Origin: Zygnema circumcarinatum
Lineage: Eukaryota > Streptophyta > Zygnematophyceae > Zygnematales > Zygnemataceae
DNA length: 60,935 nt
NCBI GenBank assembly: GCA_037447605.1
Contig: CM074804.1
Span: 2,641,230-2,702,164 of the forward strand
Reading direction: 5' to 3'
The notes beneath the pieces are model-generated. The model was given only the letters and a program-made list of their open reading frames with translations. It was not told where the DNA came from and did not search any database. The position numbers and the translations under genes were made by a program. Within the stretch, counting starts at the first letter, position 1, and each line of letters starts with the position of its first letter. Positions 11,398-22,409 of the stretch are shown here, one piece after another.

Positions 11398-12895
11398 TTT
11401 GGCTCGGGGAATCCTCGCCAAACCGACTCAGCAATTTTAGTGGTTGGGCCCGCTTCATTGTGTCGGTCCCAGCCGGAGATCCCGAGTTGGGCCATCATTT
11501 GATGCGACTCTATTAGGCACGCCAGCCTGGCGTTCTAGCAGATCGACGTTCGATGCCACTTGGCGTCGGCGGTTCCTCCCGCGATGGTGGCGTTTGCGCC
11601 CGGCAGTAGCGGTCTCCTCGATACCCCCTCGCCATGGCGACTCCCCCTTGGTCCATTTCTCATTCCCGCCACTTTTGCCGCTTCGCCCACATTGCGCCTG
11701 TCGGCCGTAACTTTCGATTTCGAATTTGTCTTACTCCCTCCTCCACCTCCGATCCCGCCGATACTCCCCATTTCCGAATGTACGCGGAAGCTTCTCCAGA
11801 CGGCCGCCGACTCGCCTCGCGCGGCCCCCCGTCCACGTCATCATGGTCTCCTCCCCTGCCCTTTGTCTCTTCTTCATTGCGCCCGCAGGGGCGTGCGCTT
11901 GTTTCCCCCCCCCGGCATGTGCTACAGATGTAGCGTAACGGAGCTGCGTTCGGCGGATCCGCGTCCGTTCAGTTGTACTTGGCGGCTATGCCTCTTAGGT
12001 ATGTATCGCGGTGTGAATCCGAGGGCTGCCAAAGCGAGATTGAGAAGCGGCGCCATCGTTCAGCGGCCCACGGAGCGACACACCATCAACAAAGGCGCTT
12101 TTCGGGAGCACACTAAGGCCGCCGATTATCATTCATTGACCTATCAAAGAAGCTCCACGTAGTAGTCGGGCCCTCGATTGGAGCGTTGGCGTGAGGCATC
12201 CTTGCCCTAAGACTCAAGATCGGTAATGGGTGTTAAGTAGATGGGATGTCGGTGATGCTTTTGTCTTTTAGTCTTGGGCTTAGTATTTTTATTTCTTTGT
12301 GTGGTTTGTTGTCTTACATTCTTCTTTCTTTTCCTTCCTCTTGATTCTGACCTTGAGATCTTTAGTAAGAGAGAGAGAGAGAGAGTTCATTACGTAGAGA
12401 GAGAGAGAAAGAGTCTTCTAGCATTAGCATTTAGGCGTCCCATTCAGCCCGATTAGACAAAGATTTCGGTGAGAAGACAATTTCATTGTAATGACATTCC
12501 CATTAACCCATTTGGGGTGATTTCAAATACCGCTTTTATGGATTGTGTCTGTTTTCCCTCTGCTTTATTAAGCTATACTGACCCACATCTTTGCTCTATC
12601 TGCCTTGCATTGCTCTCGATGACCAATGATCACTAGAAGCCTAGCTAAGAGACTAAGCCCAGGAGAGGGGCGGGGGAGGAGGAGCCCCCCAGGGAAGGGC
12701 TCTTTGCGCATCCAGAATCGGTACGGCCCGGTGAGCGTCTTGAAGTCCACGTCTTCGTACTTGGCGTACCACGAATCCGGATCACGGCTGCATCTTTGCC
12801 CGGCCGGACCCACGGCCACCACCCCGACCCTCACGTCGGTTTCAGCCGCGGACGCGGTAGCCGTACAGCCCTAACGGCTAGCTGGCCCAGGTCTT
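11398..12895. other. Right-arm spacer without gene
   Basis: Inverse partner of the left spacer. Includes a short GA microsatellite (12366-12412) matching the CT runs at 10499-10560. No gene supported. Confidence 0.6.
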
Positions 12896-13496
12896 TGTTA
12901 GCCAAACTATCTTGTATGCTGGCGTGCGTCGCAGCTTCGGAAAGGTCGGTGCGCCTTTGGAAGGAGGAAGCTATGCGGACCTTCTCCCTTAAACCATGGC
13001 GACCACGAGGATGAGTTCCAGCAGCGGTGCGGCGAGCTCACGGAGGCGTGGAGCATCACGGCGACATGGAGGTCGCGACTGTCTTGATTGGGTATGATTG
13101 GCGTAGCGTCTTGATGGGAGCATTAATTAGTCGCGGCCTTGGTATTTAAGTAGGTGTTGATTAGGGTTAATCTTTGAGGAGTTCAACTTAATTCAGTAGC
13201 TTGGCTGCGTGTTGTTGAGTGTAGTTACTTTGGTACATATGGGCAGGGAAGTAGGGGAGTTAGTCGAGCATAGGTGGGAAGCTTTGAGGGCTTGACATAA
13301 ATGCTTGTTTCTCTTCATGTCTTTATTAAGGAGTTTTGAGGCCGAGGAGCTTTCTCCTTACATATTCACTTTCGGTGTCTGCTTGATTGGATCATTTGCT
13401 TTTCAGTGTGTGCACTTGAGGGTTGTATTGATTCAGACATTGCAAGCATGTCAGAGAGTGAGAGTAGTGGGAGGGACCAGGCTCAAATTGTCAACC
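12896..13496 (+). mobile_element. Solo LTR of the Copia family
   Basis: Its reverse complement starts GGTTGACAATTTGAGCC and carries the same internal blocks as the LTRs at 5647 and 9365, ending near TAACA. The flank beyond 13496 (AATGAACTCAAGCCTACC) matches the flank left of the full element, so it occupies the equivalent site in the opposite arm. No internal region is present, which suggests LTR-LTR recombination. Confidence 0.65.
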
Positions 13497-13539
13497 GAAT
13501 GAACTCAAGCCTACCCCGTATAGAAACAGAAAGCTACTC

Positions 13540-13835
13540 AGCATCGAAGAGTCAATAAAAATTGAACACCTTTGTGGATCACACTCGCATTGACGCTAAA
13601 GCCGCAAGAGGAGCACACCTGCTGTGGGAGTGCGCTCTCAAGAACCTCTGCCTCCGTGGATGGAGAGAAGCGGTCGGGTGAGTAGGCTTGCGGATGGCAG
13701 CGCGCCAAGATGTGCGGCATGCCACCGGCGGCGCGGCGCTAGAAGGAAAGCGAGGAACAAATAAGCTGCCCATGGCCTCGTCCCCATCCTGCACCGCACC
13801 GCCTCGCCACCAGGAGGAGGAGAAGGTTTGAGCAC
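13540..13835 (-). pseudogene. Tyrosinase exon-1 fragment, right arm
   Basis: Partner of the fragment at 5310-5585. The minus strand resembles tyrosinase exon 1 with its GCAGGTGTGCTCCTCTTGCGG donor region, but it points away from the intact gene. Upstream flank 13840-14200 resembles the tyrosinase promoter region. Frame is not kept. Confidence 0.55.
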
Positions 13836-14639
13836 AGGAATACCCCTTGACTCGTCCTCTAACCTTTCCCTTTCTGTACTTATTGGTCCTTCTTAGTTTT
13901 TGTGACGACCTCTCCGTCAAGTGCTATGTTCCAAACGTCCATTCGAGGATTGCTTCCATTTTTTATCAATCGCGGCATCTCGTATTTTTCAGACATAGCT
14001 TATTTGAATCCTCCCTGTTCCTTTCCCAAGGCCACTACGCTTTCCCCGACTCTCTCCTCATACACTTCCACCTCTCCGAATCTCCCTTATCTTCTGACTC
14101 TCTGTTCACTCTCCCCTCTTAGCACACACTGAATGCCCTTTCCTCTTTCTCCCGCTGACTGTCCCTCGCCCTCTCTTCTCTTCCCTCTCCCAACCTCTCT
14201 CTATTTTTAAGCTTCTCTCTCGCCTCTCATTCTTGCGCTTTGTCACATTCGACAGAATGCGGCCAAACAGGCCGGAGGGACACGTGGCGCCGAAGGATTA
14301 GTAAGCAATAGTTTCTCGCGTCCTTTGTACGGCGAACCATCAACGGTCCGCGGTTGGTCGGCCCATAGGTATTTTGGCCGCTTCTGCTTTCTGGTAGAGT
14401 GACTCTGCCACGTGGCATCCCTACTGGCCCATCTTTGGCCGCGTATCACGAGCCCCGTCGCTGACTCTATTCTTTGTCGTTTCCTGTTCGGTATTGATGG
14501 CGTGGCGAGCGCTGATTGGACCGCGACGGTGAGCGGCGCGTGCGGTGGGGACTCGCGGCGACAGGACAGCGCGGGGACCGTATGATATGTACGGTATTGT
14601 ACGAACGTGTAACGGTCCGTCGTGAGCAAGTGTCCGGGG

Positions 14640-15075
14640 AGGGGCGAGGGAGAGAGGGAGGGAGAGGAGAGGGAGGGAGAGGAGAGGGAGGGAGAGGAGA
14701 GGGAGGGAGAGGAGAGGGCGGGAGTGGAGGAGAGGGAGGGAGGAGATCGAGGGAGAGGGAGGGGGAGGGAGAGGAGGGAGGGAGGGAGGAGAGGGAAGGG
14801 GAGGGAGAGGGAGAGGGAGGGAGAGGGAGAGGGAGAGGGAGGGAGAGGGAGAGGGAGGGAGAGGGGAGGGAGGAGAGGGAGGGAGGAGAGGGAGGGAGGG
14901 AGGGAGCCAGAGGGAGGTGGGGAGGGAGGGCAAGGGAGGGAGGGAAAGGGAGGGAGCTGGGAGAGAGGGAGAGGGAGGGAGCTAGGGAGGGAGCTGGGGA
15001 GGGACGGAGAGGGAGGGAGCTGGGGAGGAAGTGGGAGGGAGTGGCAACGGAGGGGAAGAGAGCTGAGGTGAGCGG
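14640..15075. repeat. GGGAGA-rich purine tract upstream of intact tyrosinase
   Basis: About 430 bases nearly pure A and G on the plus strand, ending roughly 600 bases before the start codon. It is the partner of 4075-4495. Low-complexity open frames on both strands here are not genes. Confidence 0.9.
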
Positions 15076-15675
15076 CAAGGATATAGAATTGGAGTCCAGG
15101 AAGGGAAGGAAGAGTGATTGGGGAAGGAAAAGTCAGCTGAGAGCGCGGGAGTAGAGAGGAAAAAAGAGAGAGAGAGAGTAAAGAGGGAGTACGAGAGGAA
15201 GCGGTAGACAAAGGTGAAGGAGCGAGTGAAGGGAAGGACTTCAGTGATAGGGAAAATAAGATTACAAGGGCGGAATGGGAATTATTTGTGGAGAAGTGAG
15301 GAATAATCGTCGGTAAGGGGTAGCCGAGAGGAGAGGCGCGGCTCAGGTGACGCAAGAAAAACAACAGGGAGGATTCAAAGAAGGTATGTCTGAAAAGTGT
15401 GGAATAGCACAATCGATGAAGAAATGGAAGGAATCTCCGAAATAGACGTGTGGGTCCACTGCATTGGCGGAGAGGCCTGACACAAAAACCAAGGGACTAA
15501 TAAGTACAGAGAGGAAAGGACAGGGAGGCAGAGAACTGTGAAGAGAAGTCGAATAACGGGGACAGGGAGAGACTAGGATCTTGAAAGTTCGTGCGAAAGG
15601 GTAGAGGAAGTGGTAGACGGTAAAGTACCACTTAATTATGGCTTGCATTCCTGCTCTTTGACGGGTCGGTGCAGG

Positions 15676-18600
15676 ATGGGACAGAGGCCATGGCTGGCGC
15701 TTTTCCTCGCGCTCTGCGGCGCCGCATACTTCGGTGGCATGCACGCACATGCGCACCGCCGGCCATCCAACAAGCCTGCTCACCCGACCCGCTTCTCTCC
15801 CTCCCTGGAGGGAGAGGGGCTTCAGAGGGAGAGCGCACTCACACAGCAGGTGCTCCTCTTGCGGCTTTGCGTCAATAGAGTAGTGATCCACAAAGGTGTT
15901 CCATTTTTGTTAATTCTTCGATGCCGAGTAGCTTTTTGTTGCTAGAAGGGTGAGGCCTCAATTCATTCCACCTAATGTGAGGAGGGTACGCTGTGCAGGC
16001 AATCCATGGCGGAGGCGGTTTGGCGATCTTTGACGCGTCGGGTGTGGAGTTGGAAGTGGCGACCGCCACGGCCTTTGCGCACTTGGGCGTGTTCGCGGAG
16101 CCCCACAAACCCACCGCCTTCTGTGAGCGCTCTCACTATGGACCCTCCTCCCCATCTTCATAAAAACTTGAGCTTTCCTCCATATGGGCACATGCTGAGT
16201 AAGGGCTCCCTTCTCCTTCGCTTTTGGACCCCACAGCGTTCAGCCTCTTCAAGCAAAACCGCAACATTTCAGAGGGGTGGCTCCTCCACGCAGAGGGGCC
16301 CAAGGGACAACAAATTTTTGGGCGTCAAGGAAACATCACGTTCTACGAGCCCGGTCAGCAGCATCTCAAAGTTTCCGCCTGCCCGATCTCCGCCGACTCC
16401 TCTGAAGACTGCTCGACGGGCGCAAGCACGGCGGTGGGTAGAACCTACTTCCCAAAGAATTCCCACAAGGGGTTGGGTTCTCGAGACTCTTTGAGTGCTG
16501 GAGAACACGCTTCTTGTCCTTGTTAACGCGATTTTGGACCATTCGATATTCCTACGACTATTTGTTTTGTTTCCATGTTTTCCACCTTGTTGCCAGACCT
16601 TCCTCGTGTCTGTGCGTGTCAACTACGTCCGCAGGAGCATACGCTCTCTTGACAAAGCCGAGTTGGAGAAATACTTTTCGGCCATCAAAGTGATGCGGAA
16701 CCACACCACAGAAGGAGGCCAGGCCATATTTGGCCCGAGGTATTGCCCTTTCAGGCGTACCATCCCGCCCCTCCCTCCCTCCCTCCCTCTCTTTCCACGA
16801 TTTTCCTTCCTTATTTTTGCAACCCTGTCCCCCATCTGTCCATATCTATCCGCTCTCGGTTGATCTCCTTCCCCCTTCCTGCTCTCCCACAGCGGCTCGT
16901 CCATGGGACTTTCTCTGAGGAAAATTGTCATTTGGAGAAGCGCCACCCTAAGACAATGCCGCTCCACGCGTTGTTTCCGCGCAGGTTCTACAGCTACATG
17001 GAGATGGCGGCACTCCACACCGCGGCCGTGTGGGTGAAGGCATCAGAGTGCGATTTCGGCCATCACGGGCCCGCCTTCGTCACCTTCCACCGCGCTTTTC
17101 TGCGCATGTTCGAGCTCTCACTCCAGGTGCATTGCTCTCCCAATCATGGGGCCCTTCCGACAGGCCTGCTTTACATAACAATAAATCATGATGCTTCATA
17201 TTTTAGGTGGTGTATCTGTGGTTACAGCGCGGGCGCTTCTAACGTCAGCTTTATGTGGTGGGGCAGTCCATAGATCCCAGCCTCGCTATGCCGTATTGGG
17301 ATTACTTGAATGAGAAGGATCCACTGCAAAGCTTTTTCTTTTCAGACGGCTATTACGGAAACTACACAGGGGACCCCCTGAATGACTATCAAGGTAACAT
17401 CTGCATGTTTTTTCCTTCTTGTCATTGAGATGTCTTGTGTACGTTGCTTCATGTAACAGAATTTTTTTACTATAGCAGTGCTTGGACGGTTCCGATTTCA
17501 TCATGTCTCCCTCCGTGCAGTCCTCAGTCCTCGAGCTAGTTTTGTTTTATTTTTTATTTTTTTGCATTCATTTTGCTTCGTGGATCTCATCTCCATGGTT
17601 GCAGTTGTTACGGGTCAGTTCGCGAACTGGACAGTACCATCAGGCACGGAAGCGTTAGCGCTCTCAAAGTTGACGTGGGGAAGGCTGGGCCCAAGCAATA
17701 CAACAAACGCCTATGGCTTTCTCCGAGGGTCAGTTCACATGGCTTGCCCAACTCCGTCAGTCGACATTGTCTCCGACTTTCCCATGCAAGCTTAGGCAAT
17801 TTGGAAACTAGAGCCTGTCTCCGTTGTACCCTTATCGTGAACATGTGCGCTTATTGCGTTGCAGACCTGATAATGTGAACAAGGCTCCTTTCATCACACG
17901 ATACGGCCCTCGATCCTCGTCAAGTCCACCAAACATTACAACCTGGGAAACTTGTGCAGAGAAGAATGTGTTCGGCGACCATATTCGTTGCTTAGATACT
18001 TCCAGTAAGCAGCACTCAACTCCATTTCTACTTTTTCAGTCGAAGGATCGCATAAATTCCGCCATTGGACACGCAGCAGTTTCTGTAAAGACTTGGTTTT
18101 TGTTCGTTATCTGGAGGAGCATTGCCAATTTTGGATAGTAACTGGTGGACCTCCTCACTGTGCAGGCACGCATCCTTTCTATCATTCATGCATAGGCGGC
18201 TCGTACGGTGTTCCAAAGTTCGAAGAGGTCGTTGGCGAGCTGAACTGCTCCGCTTTCGCAACTCTCGACGACTGCGAGACCGCCTTTAATTTGGCCGTAA
18301 CGGCCGGCGGGCTGTATCGGAGTCAGGGCGTGAGAGAGGGATGCATTGTATGCGACAAACGTTGCACTTTGGATCAGCCGTTGCAGGACTGCGGCTGTCG
18401 ATGTGACATTGTGAGCACTTGTTCCATAAGACAGGAAATCATGCAAGAAATGGACATTCTTTCTTTCCTTACAGTGCAATGCACATGTTTGTTGATAACT
18501 GCTCGGATGCGATAGGGTTAGATCACTATGAGACAAATAGAGTAGCTGCATGCACATCTCGAACTAGTCCTTTCAACTTTTAAAATGAAGGTATCATGCC

Positions 18601-19686
18601 GAAACTTATGCAGCCAAAAAGCACATATTCCAGAATGAGAAGTTCAAACGTAAGCTAAAATGTAAGCTACCAGTGGACCATAAGAATGGGTCGACCTCAT
18701 CACTCTTACTGTGGGTGAATAGTTTGGCTTTAACTCATCTTCCCTCGGTAACTCTTCTACAATCTTTCCTTAAGTTGTTTGTCTCGCGTGTTCAGGAAAC
18801 GCCGATGTGCTTGCCTGCGAACGCCATCACCCGGTTGGCCCATAAGTTTCATCTGGAGCTGTCCGAGGCTCTCACCGAGCACTTGGAGTTCACACTCTAC
18901 GGCATGTGCAGCGTTTCGAGAACCGTGGGAGACTACCTCGGTAGGCTCTTCTTCTCTTCTCCCTTTTCGAGTTCTCGTGAGGGCTGTACGGAGAGGGGAG
19001 AGCAAGGACAAGGGAGCGAAGTGGGCGACGGAGATAGACGAGGGTGTGGAGGGAGGGAGGGAGGGAGGAGAAGACGGGCAATGAGGGACAAGTGAGAGCG
19101 GGGTAGAGAGAAAGAGAGGGGGTGGAGAGGGATTGGGAGGGTGAGCTAGAGTTATGAAGAAGAAAACGACAAGAGAAAGTGAGGTGGGCAGAGAAGGAGA
19201 ATGGCTTAACCCGCAACCTTATTTCTTTTGTGGCTGTGTGAATTGTTCGATGTGTTATTCAACAATGCAGACAACGCTGTGGCTGCCGTTGATCCGGTGT
19301 TCTATCCCATCCACACCAACATCGACCGCCTCATTGTCTCGTGGCGCCTGCGCTTCCCCGACAGGCCCTGGAACGAGACGGGCTTCACATTTCCCAGCCT
19401 CGACCCGCGAGTGTACCCCGACTTTGGGAGCATGACCAACATTTTGGAGGCGGGCAGAGTCCATCCCGGCGTGGTGTGGCCCGGAAACGGCAACCCTTCA
19501 GGCGCGTGCGCTGGTCACGGCCTGTACGATGAGATCGCGGATGGAAGCTTCATGAATGTCTTCAGGTCCCTCCCTGCGGACCAACCGCACACGAACTTGG
19601 ATGTGTTGGAGACTATCGACATGGAGCTCGCACACCCGCACTTAGCGGACTATATATACGATCGATACGAACTGCAAGAATCTTAG
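15676..19686 (+). CDS. Secreted tyrosinase-like type-3 copper protein
   Basis: Eleven exons: 15676-15849, 15999-16122, 16237-16433, 16597-16739, 16985-17126, 17267-17393, 17605-17728, 17865-18004, 18166-18410, 18796-18940, 19271-19686; 658 residues, phases consistent. Such enzymes oxidise phenols or catechols with a dicopper centre. An N-terminal signal peptide (MGQRPWLALFLALCGAAYFG) predicts secretion rather than plastid import. CuA is clear: AALH224 and H240GPAFVTFH248RAFLRMFE, followed by AMPYWDY and VTGQFANW. The third CuB ligand lies in DPVFYPIH535TNIDRL. The usual HxxxH of CuB is not in its normal place (ALTEHLEFTLYG, 498-508); a candidate HPFYHSCIGG occurs much earlier (393-402), before a Cys-rich stretch (CIVCDKRC...CGCRC). 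The ends of exon 3 are the least certain. Activity as a true tyrosinase is unproven. The purine tract and the divergent duplicate lie upstream. Confidence 0.85.
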
Positions 19687-19720
19687 TGGTCAGAATCGGG
19701 CATTCTGACCACTAAGATTC
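19678..19720. other. Perfect 19-bp hairpin spanning the stop codon
   Basis: GAATCTTAGTGGTCAGAAT (19678-19696) is exactly inverted at 19702-19720 around the loop CGGGC. The tyrosinase TAG stop (19684-19686) lies in the left stem. It could be an mRNA 3' hairpin or the relic of a tiny inverted-repeat insertion. Confidence 0.85.
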
Positions 19721-20350
19721 CTAGGGCGCCGGTCCTCTGCGCGGCAGAACATTTGTACATACATGTTGTACATTGGAGTTAGGGCAACGCATGCTAGCAG
19801 GTCTCCGTAGCAGATTTTTCAAAATGTAAATATCCAAACGGGGCCTCCCATTTTGTATTCTTTTTGCACGCTGCCGTTTTGCCACGCAATCCCTTTGTCC
19901 CGGCCCTTTCTGTGAGCCCTTCTTTGCCCGCTCCCCATCTGAAGCATGCGCCCATCGCCCTCCCAACGAAATTTATTTGTGAAAATTTTCCCCTTCGAAT
20001 TTCCGTTCTTGTTGAGGCCCTCTCCGGAGGACGTCAGCGGTAAGCTCCGAATTCTCGGCATTCTATGCAGCGCCGCGGGACGACGTCGTTCCGTGCGGTC
20101 GTTCCCTGTTGGAGTTCCAGTAAAGGGGGCGGTTTCTTTTTCTTGTTGCACAGAATCAACTTCTAAATTTCGAGCATGGATCCTCCTTCCTGGGCGGCCC
20201 GCAGAGCCAGAGAGAACAAATTCAGGTCCAAATTGCGTACATTTCATACGTACTGACTGGGGATGGATATTAGAACGCAGTGTCATTTGTTCCCAATGCT
20301 CCTTTTGTCCATTTACATTTGATGGCATCGCCATCGTGAGTTCAATGCAA
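19721..20350. other. Intergenic, no feature recognised
   Basis: Unique-looking sequence between the tyrosinase 3' end and the first palindromic element. No conserved exon or RNA gene seen. Confidence 0.5.
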
Positions 20351-20358
20351 CATCCTTT

Positions 20359-21218
20359 CACAGATCGGACCATTAGACAAACCAGTCGACTGGTTGGCAA
20401 CCAGTGGTTGCGGACCGAAACAACCATTCGACTGGTTGCAACCAGTGGATGCCACTGGTTGGCAACCATTCGACTGGTTTGGAACCAGTGGATGCCACTG
20501 GTTGGCAACCAGTGCCGCCGGATCGAAACAACCATTCGACTGGTTGCCAACCAGTGGCATCCACTGGTTCCAAACCAGTCGACTGGTTGCCAACCAGTGG
20601 CATCCACTGGTTCCAAACCAGTCGACTGGTTGCGAACCAGTGGCGCAGGACTGAAACAACCATTCGACTGGTTTGGAACCAGTGATCCAATGGTTGGCAA
20701 CCATTGAATTTCTGAAATTATGCCTTTTGCAAAAATGGGTCGTTTGTGTTTTTTTGTTGGTTGCCAACCGTTGACAACTAGTGTAACAAGCCTGATGCGT
20801 ACAGATTCGTACAGCAGAATCGTACGGTTGTACGGGGATTCTGTACGGCCGAACCGTAATAGTTTTCTCCGAAACGCCGACGGCATTTTGGTAACTGTAG
20901 CGTTCAGTTCGCTACAACTAGTGATTTAATGGTTGCCAACCATTTGATTTAATGGATGTAACCATTCGACTGGTTGCCAACCAGTGCCGCCAGATCGAAA
21001 CAACCATTCGACTGGTTGCCAACCAGTGGCATCCACTGGTTCCAAACCAGTCGACTGGTTGCCAACCAGTGGATCCACTGGTAGGCAACCATTCGACTGG
21101 TTGCCAACCAGTGGTTGCGGACCGAAACAACCATTCGACTGATTGCCAACCAGTAGACGTCCAACCATTGCCATCCAATGGTTGTCCAATGGTTGCCGAT
21201 CCACTGGTCCGAACTGTG
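20359..21218. mobile_element. Palindrome-array TIR element 1 (8-bp TSD)
   Basis: An 860-bp unit bounded by inverted ends CACAGATCGGACCA and TGGTCCGAACTGTG and flanked by a perfect 8-bp duplication, CATCCTTT (20351-20358 and 21219-21226). The interior is dominated by palindromic words: AACCAGTCGACTGGTT, a perfect 16-bp palindrome, alternates with CCAGTGGCATCCACTGG, giving a 43-base period where regular (for example 20558 to 20601). Variants with AACCATTCGACTGGTT, and GAACCGAAACAACC-like spacers, break the pattern. A non-repetitive core lies at about 20705-20935. The 8-bp duplication suggests hAT-type mobilisation; no transposase is encoded. Confidence 0.85.
20774..20923. repeat. Possible nested insertion with 10-bp direct repeat
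   Basis: ACAACTAGTG occurs at 20774-20783 and 20914-20923, flanking 130 bases rich in CGTACGG-like words and unlike the palindromic array. It may be a small insertion with target duplication, but no terminal inverted repeats are obvious. Confidence 0.4.
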
Positions 21219-21334
21219 CATCCTTTTCAAGTGTCGTGTTTTAGAATTCCAATAAAGAATTCTGAGAGTCAATCCGTTTTATTGGCAAATGATACTGCCC
21301 CCCCCCATTTCGGATATCCCGCCCCCGGCATGTG

Positions 21335-22140
21335 TTTTTTTTTTTGGGAGAAAAAGATATCCACCTGCCCGAATCCGTTCGGAGCGGAAGATCCGTCAGC
21401 CACGAGATTGTTCGCGGGTGTCCGTCCTTTTACACTTGTGTTTATGTTTCACCGTCGATTCTCTTGCCGATCGCACCAAGTTGACCGTTCGATCTCCAGC
21501 CGGCCTCGGTCTCAGCGAATGGCAGGTGCCCACGGGTCGAGACAAAGCCGGCTCAAAAGGTGGTCCGTACAAAAGTCGTATAGTCGCAGCTTCGGGGAAA
21601 GGCGAAATACGGTAAAAAAAAAAAAAAAAAAACTTAGCGAGCCTGGACCAAAGACAATTTGCCACGTCATCCAAATTAACACGTGGCCGATATTTATTGG
21701 CCGCCGGCTTCCAAAGGCGACCCGCCACAGGCTGGCCGGTCCAGCTCATAATTTTGCGGAGATCTCAGGGACGCACGCACTCGCACGCGCGAGTTGGCTT
21801 TGGCAGGATACGTGGGCATGTGCCATTCGCTTGGACCGAGCCCGGCTGCAGATCCAACGGTGATCTGCCGTGGTGCGATCTGCGATAGAGTCGACGGCGG
21901 AGATTCACCACCCGTGAACGATCTCGTGGCGGACGGATCTTCCGCTCCGAGCGGATTCGCGCAGGCCGATATTTTTTTCTCTCAAAAAAAAATCAGGGGT
22001 AAAATTTGTCGACGGAACAAGGTGTGTATCGATTCCAAAAGGGTGTGAAAAAAGTATTTTCTGTTAATCTTTTTTTGTCTATTTTTAAATCTGCCCAGCG
22101 AAAAAAGGTAAAAAAGGTGTGAATTTAGCACTACCCCCTT
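21335..22140. mobile_element. Foldback element remnant
   Basis: Two inverted arms: CTGCCCGAATCCGTTCGGAG near 21366 is matched inversely by CTCCGAGCGGATTCGCGCAG near 21945, and the inversion continues through GATCTTCCGCTCCGAGC blocks. The same arms occur in the complete element at 50701-51693. The left arm is cut short here, while the right continues through TTGTCTATTTTTAAATCTGC to about 22140. It lies between the two palindrome-array elements. Confidence 0.7.
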
Positions 22141-22409
22141 TTTTTGTTTTCAGCATTTCGTACCGAAACTAGTACGGACGATTGGAAGTTGAGTTGGATC
22201 CGCAGGTGTCCGCGACGGACGGTGTGATACGGTTCAGCGGAGCAAGTACTGTACGGCAGTAATGGCTCTGTACGACGACACCTGTCCGTTACGTCGCCGA
22301 CAGTTTCGTTAGTACAGAAACGACATGAGAGATACTGTACGTACAGTAGGTACGAGAGTACGATGAACGGTCACTCACTTGTCGCTTTCCAACCCACTCG
22401 CAAATCCTC

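Larger units (their letters stand above)
11398..19140. repeat. Right arm of large inverted duplication
   Basis: Reverse-complement partner of the left arm, carrying the intact tyrosinase-like gene and a solo LTR. Bases 11398-11630 have no visible partner on the left and probably pair with sequence lost in the gap or form the spacer. The arm extends leftward in homology to about 19140, where the window start cuts off the partner. Confidence 0.85.

Noticed and set aside
14243-15412. A 389-codon open frame on the minus strand in the right arm
   Set aside because: Same low-complexity tract in mirror image; it arises from the lack of stop codons in CT repeats.
15676-19686. Chloroplast polyphenol oxidase of seed-plant type
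   Set aside because: The N terminus looks like a signal peptide, not a thylakoid transit peptide, and the PPO1-DWL and KFDV regions were not seen.
20342-21272. CRISPR-like array
   Set aside because: Words are palindromic and lack unique spacers of fixed length. The ends are TIRs with target duplications, and the genome is eukaryotic.
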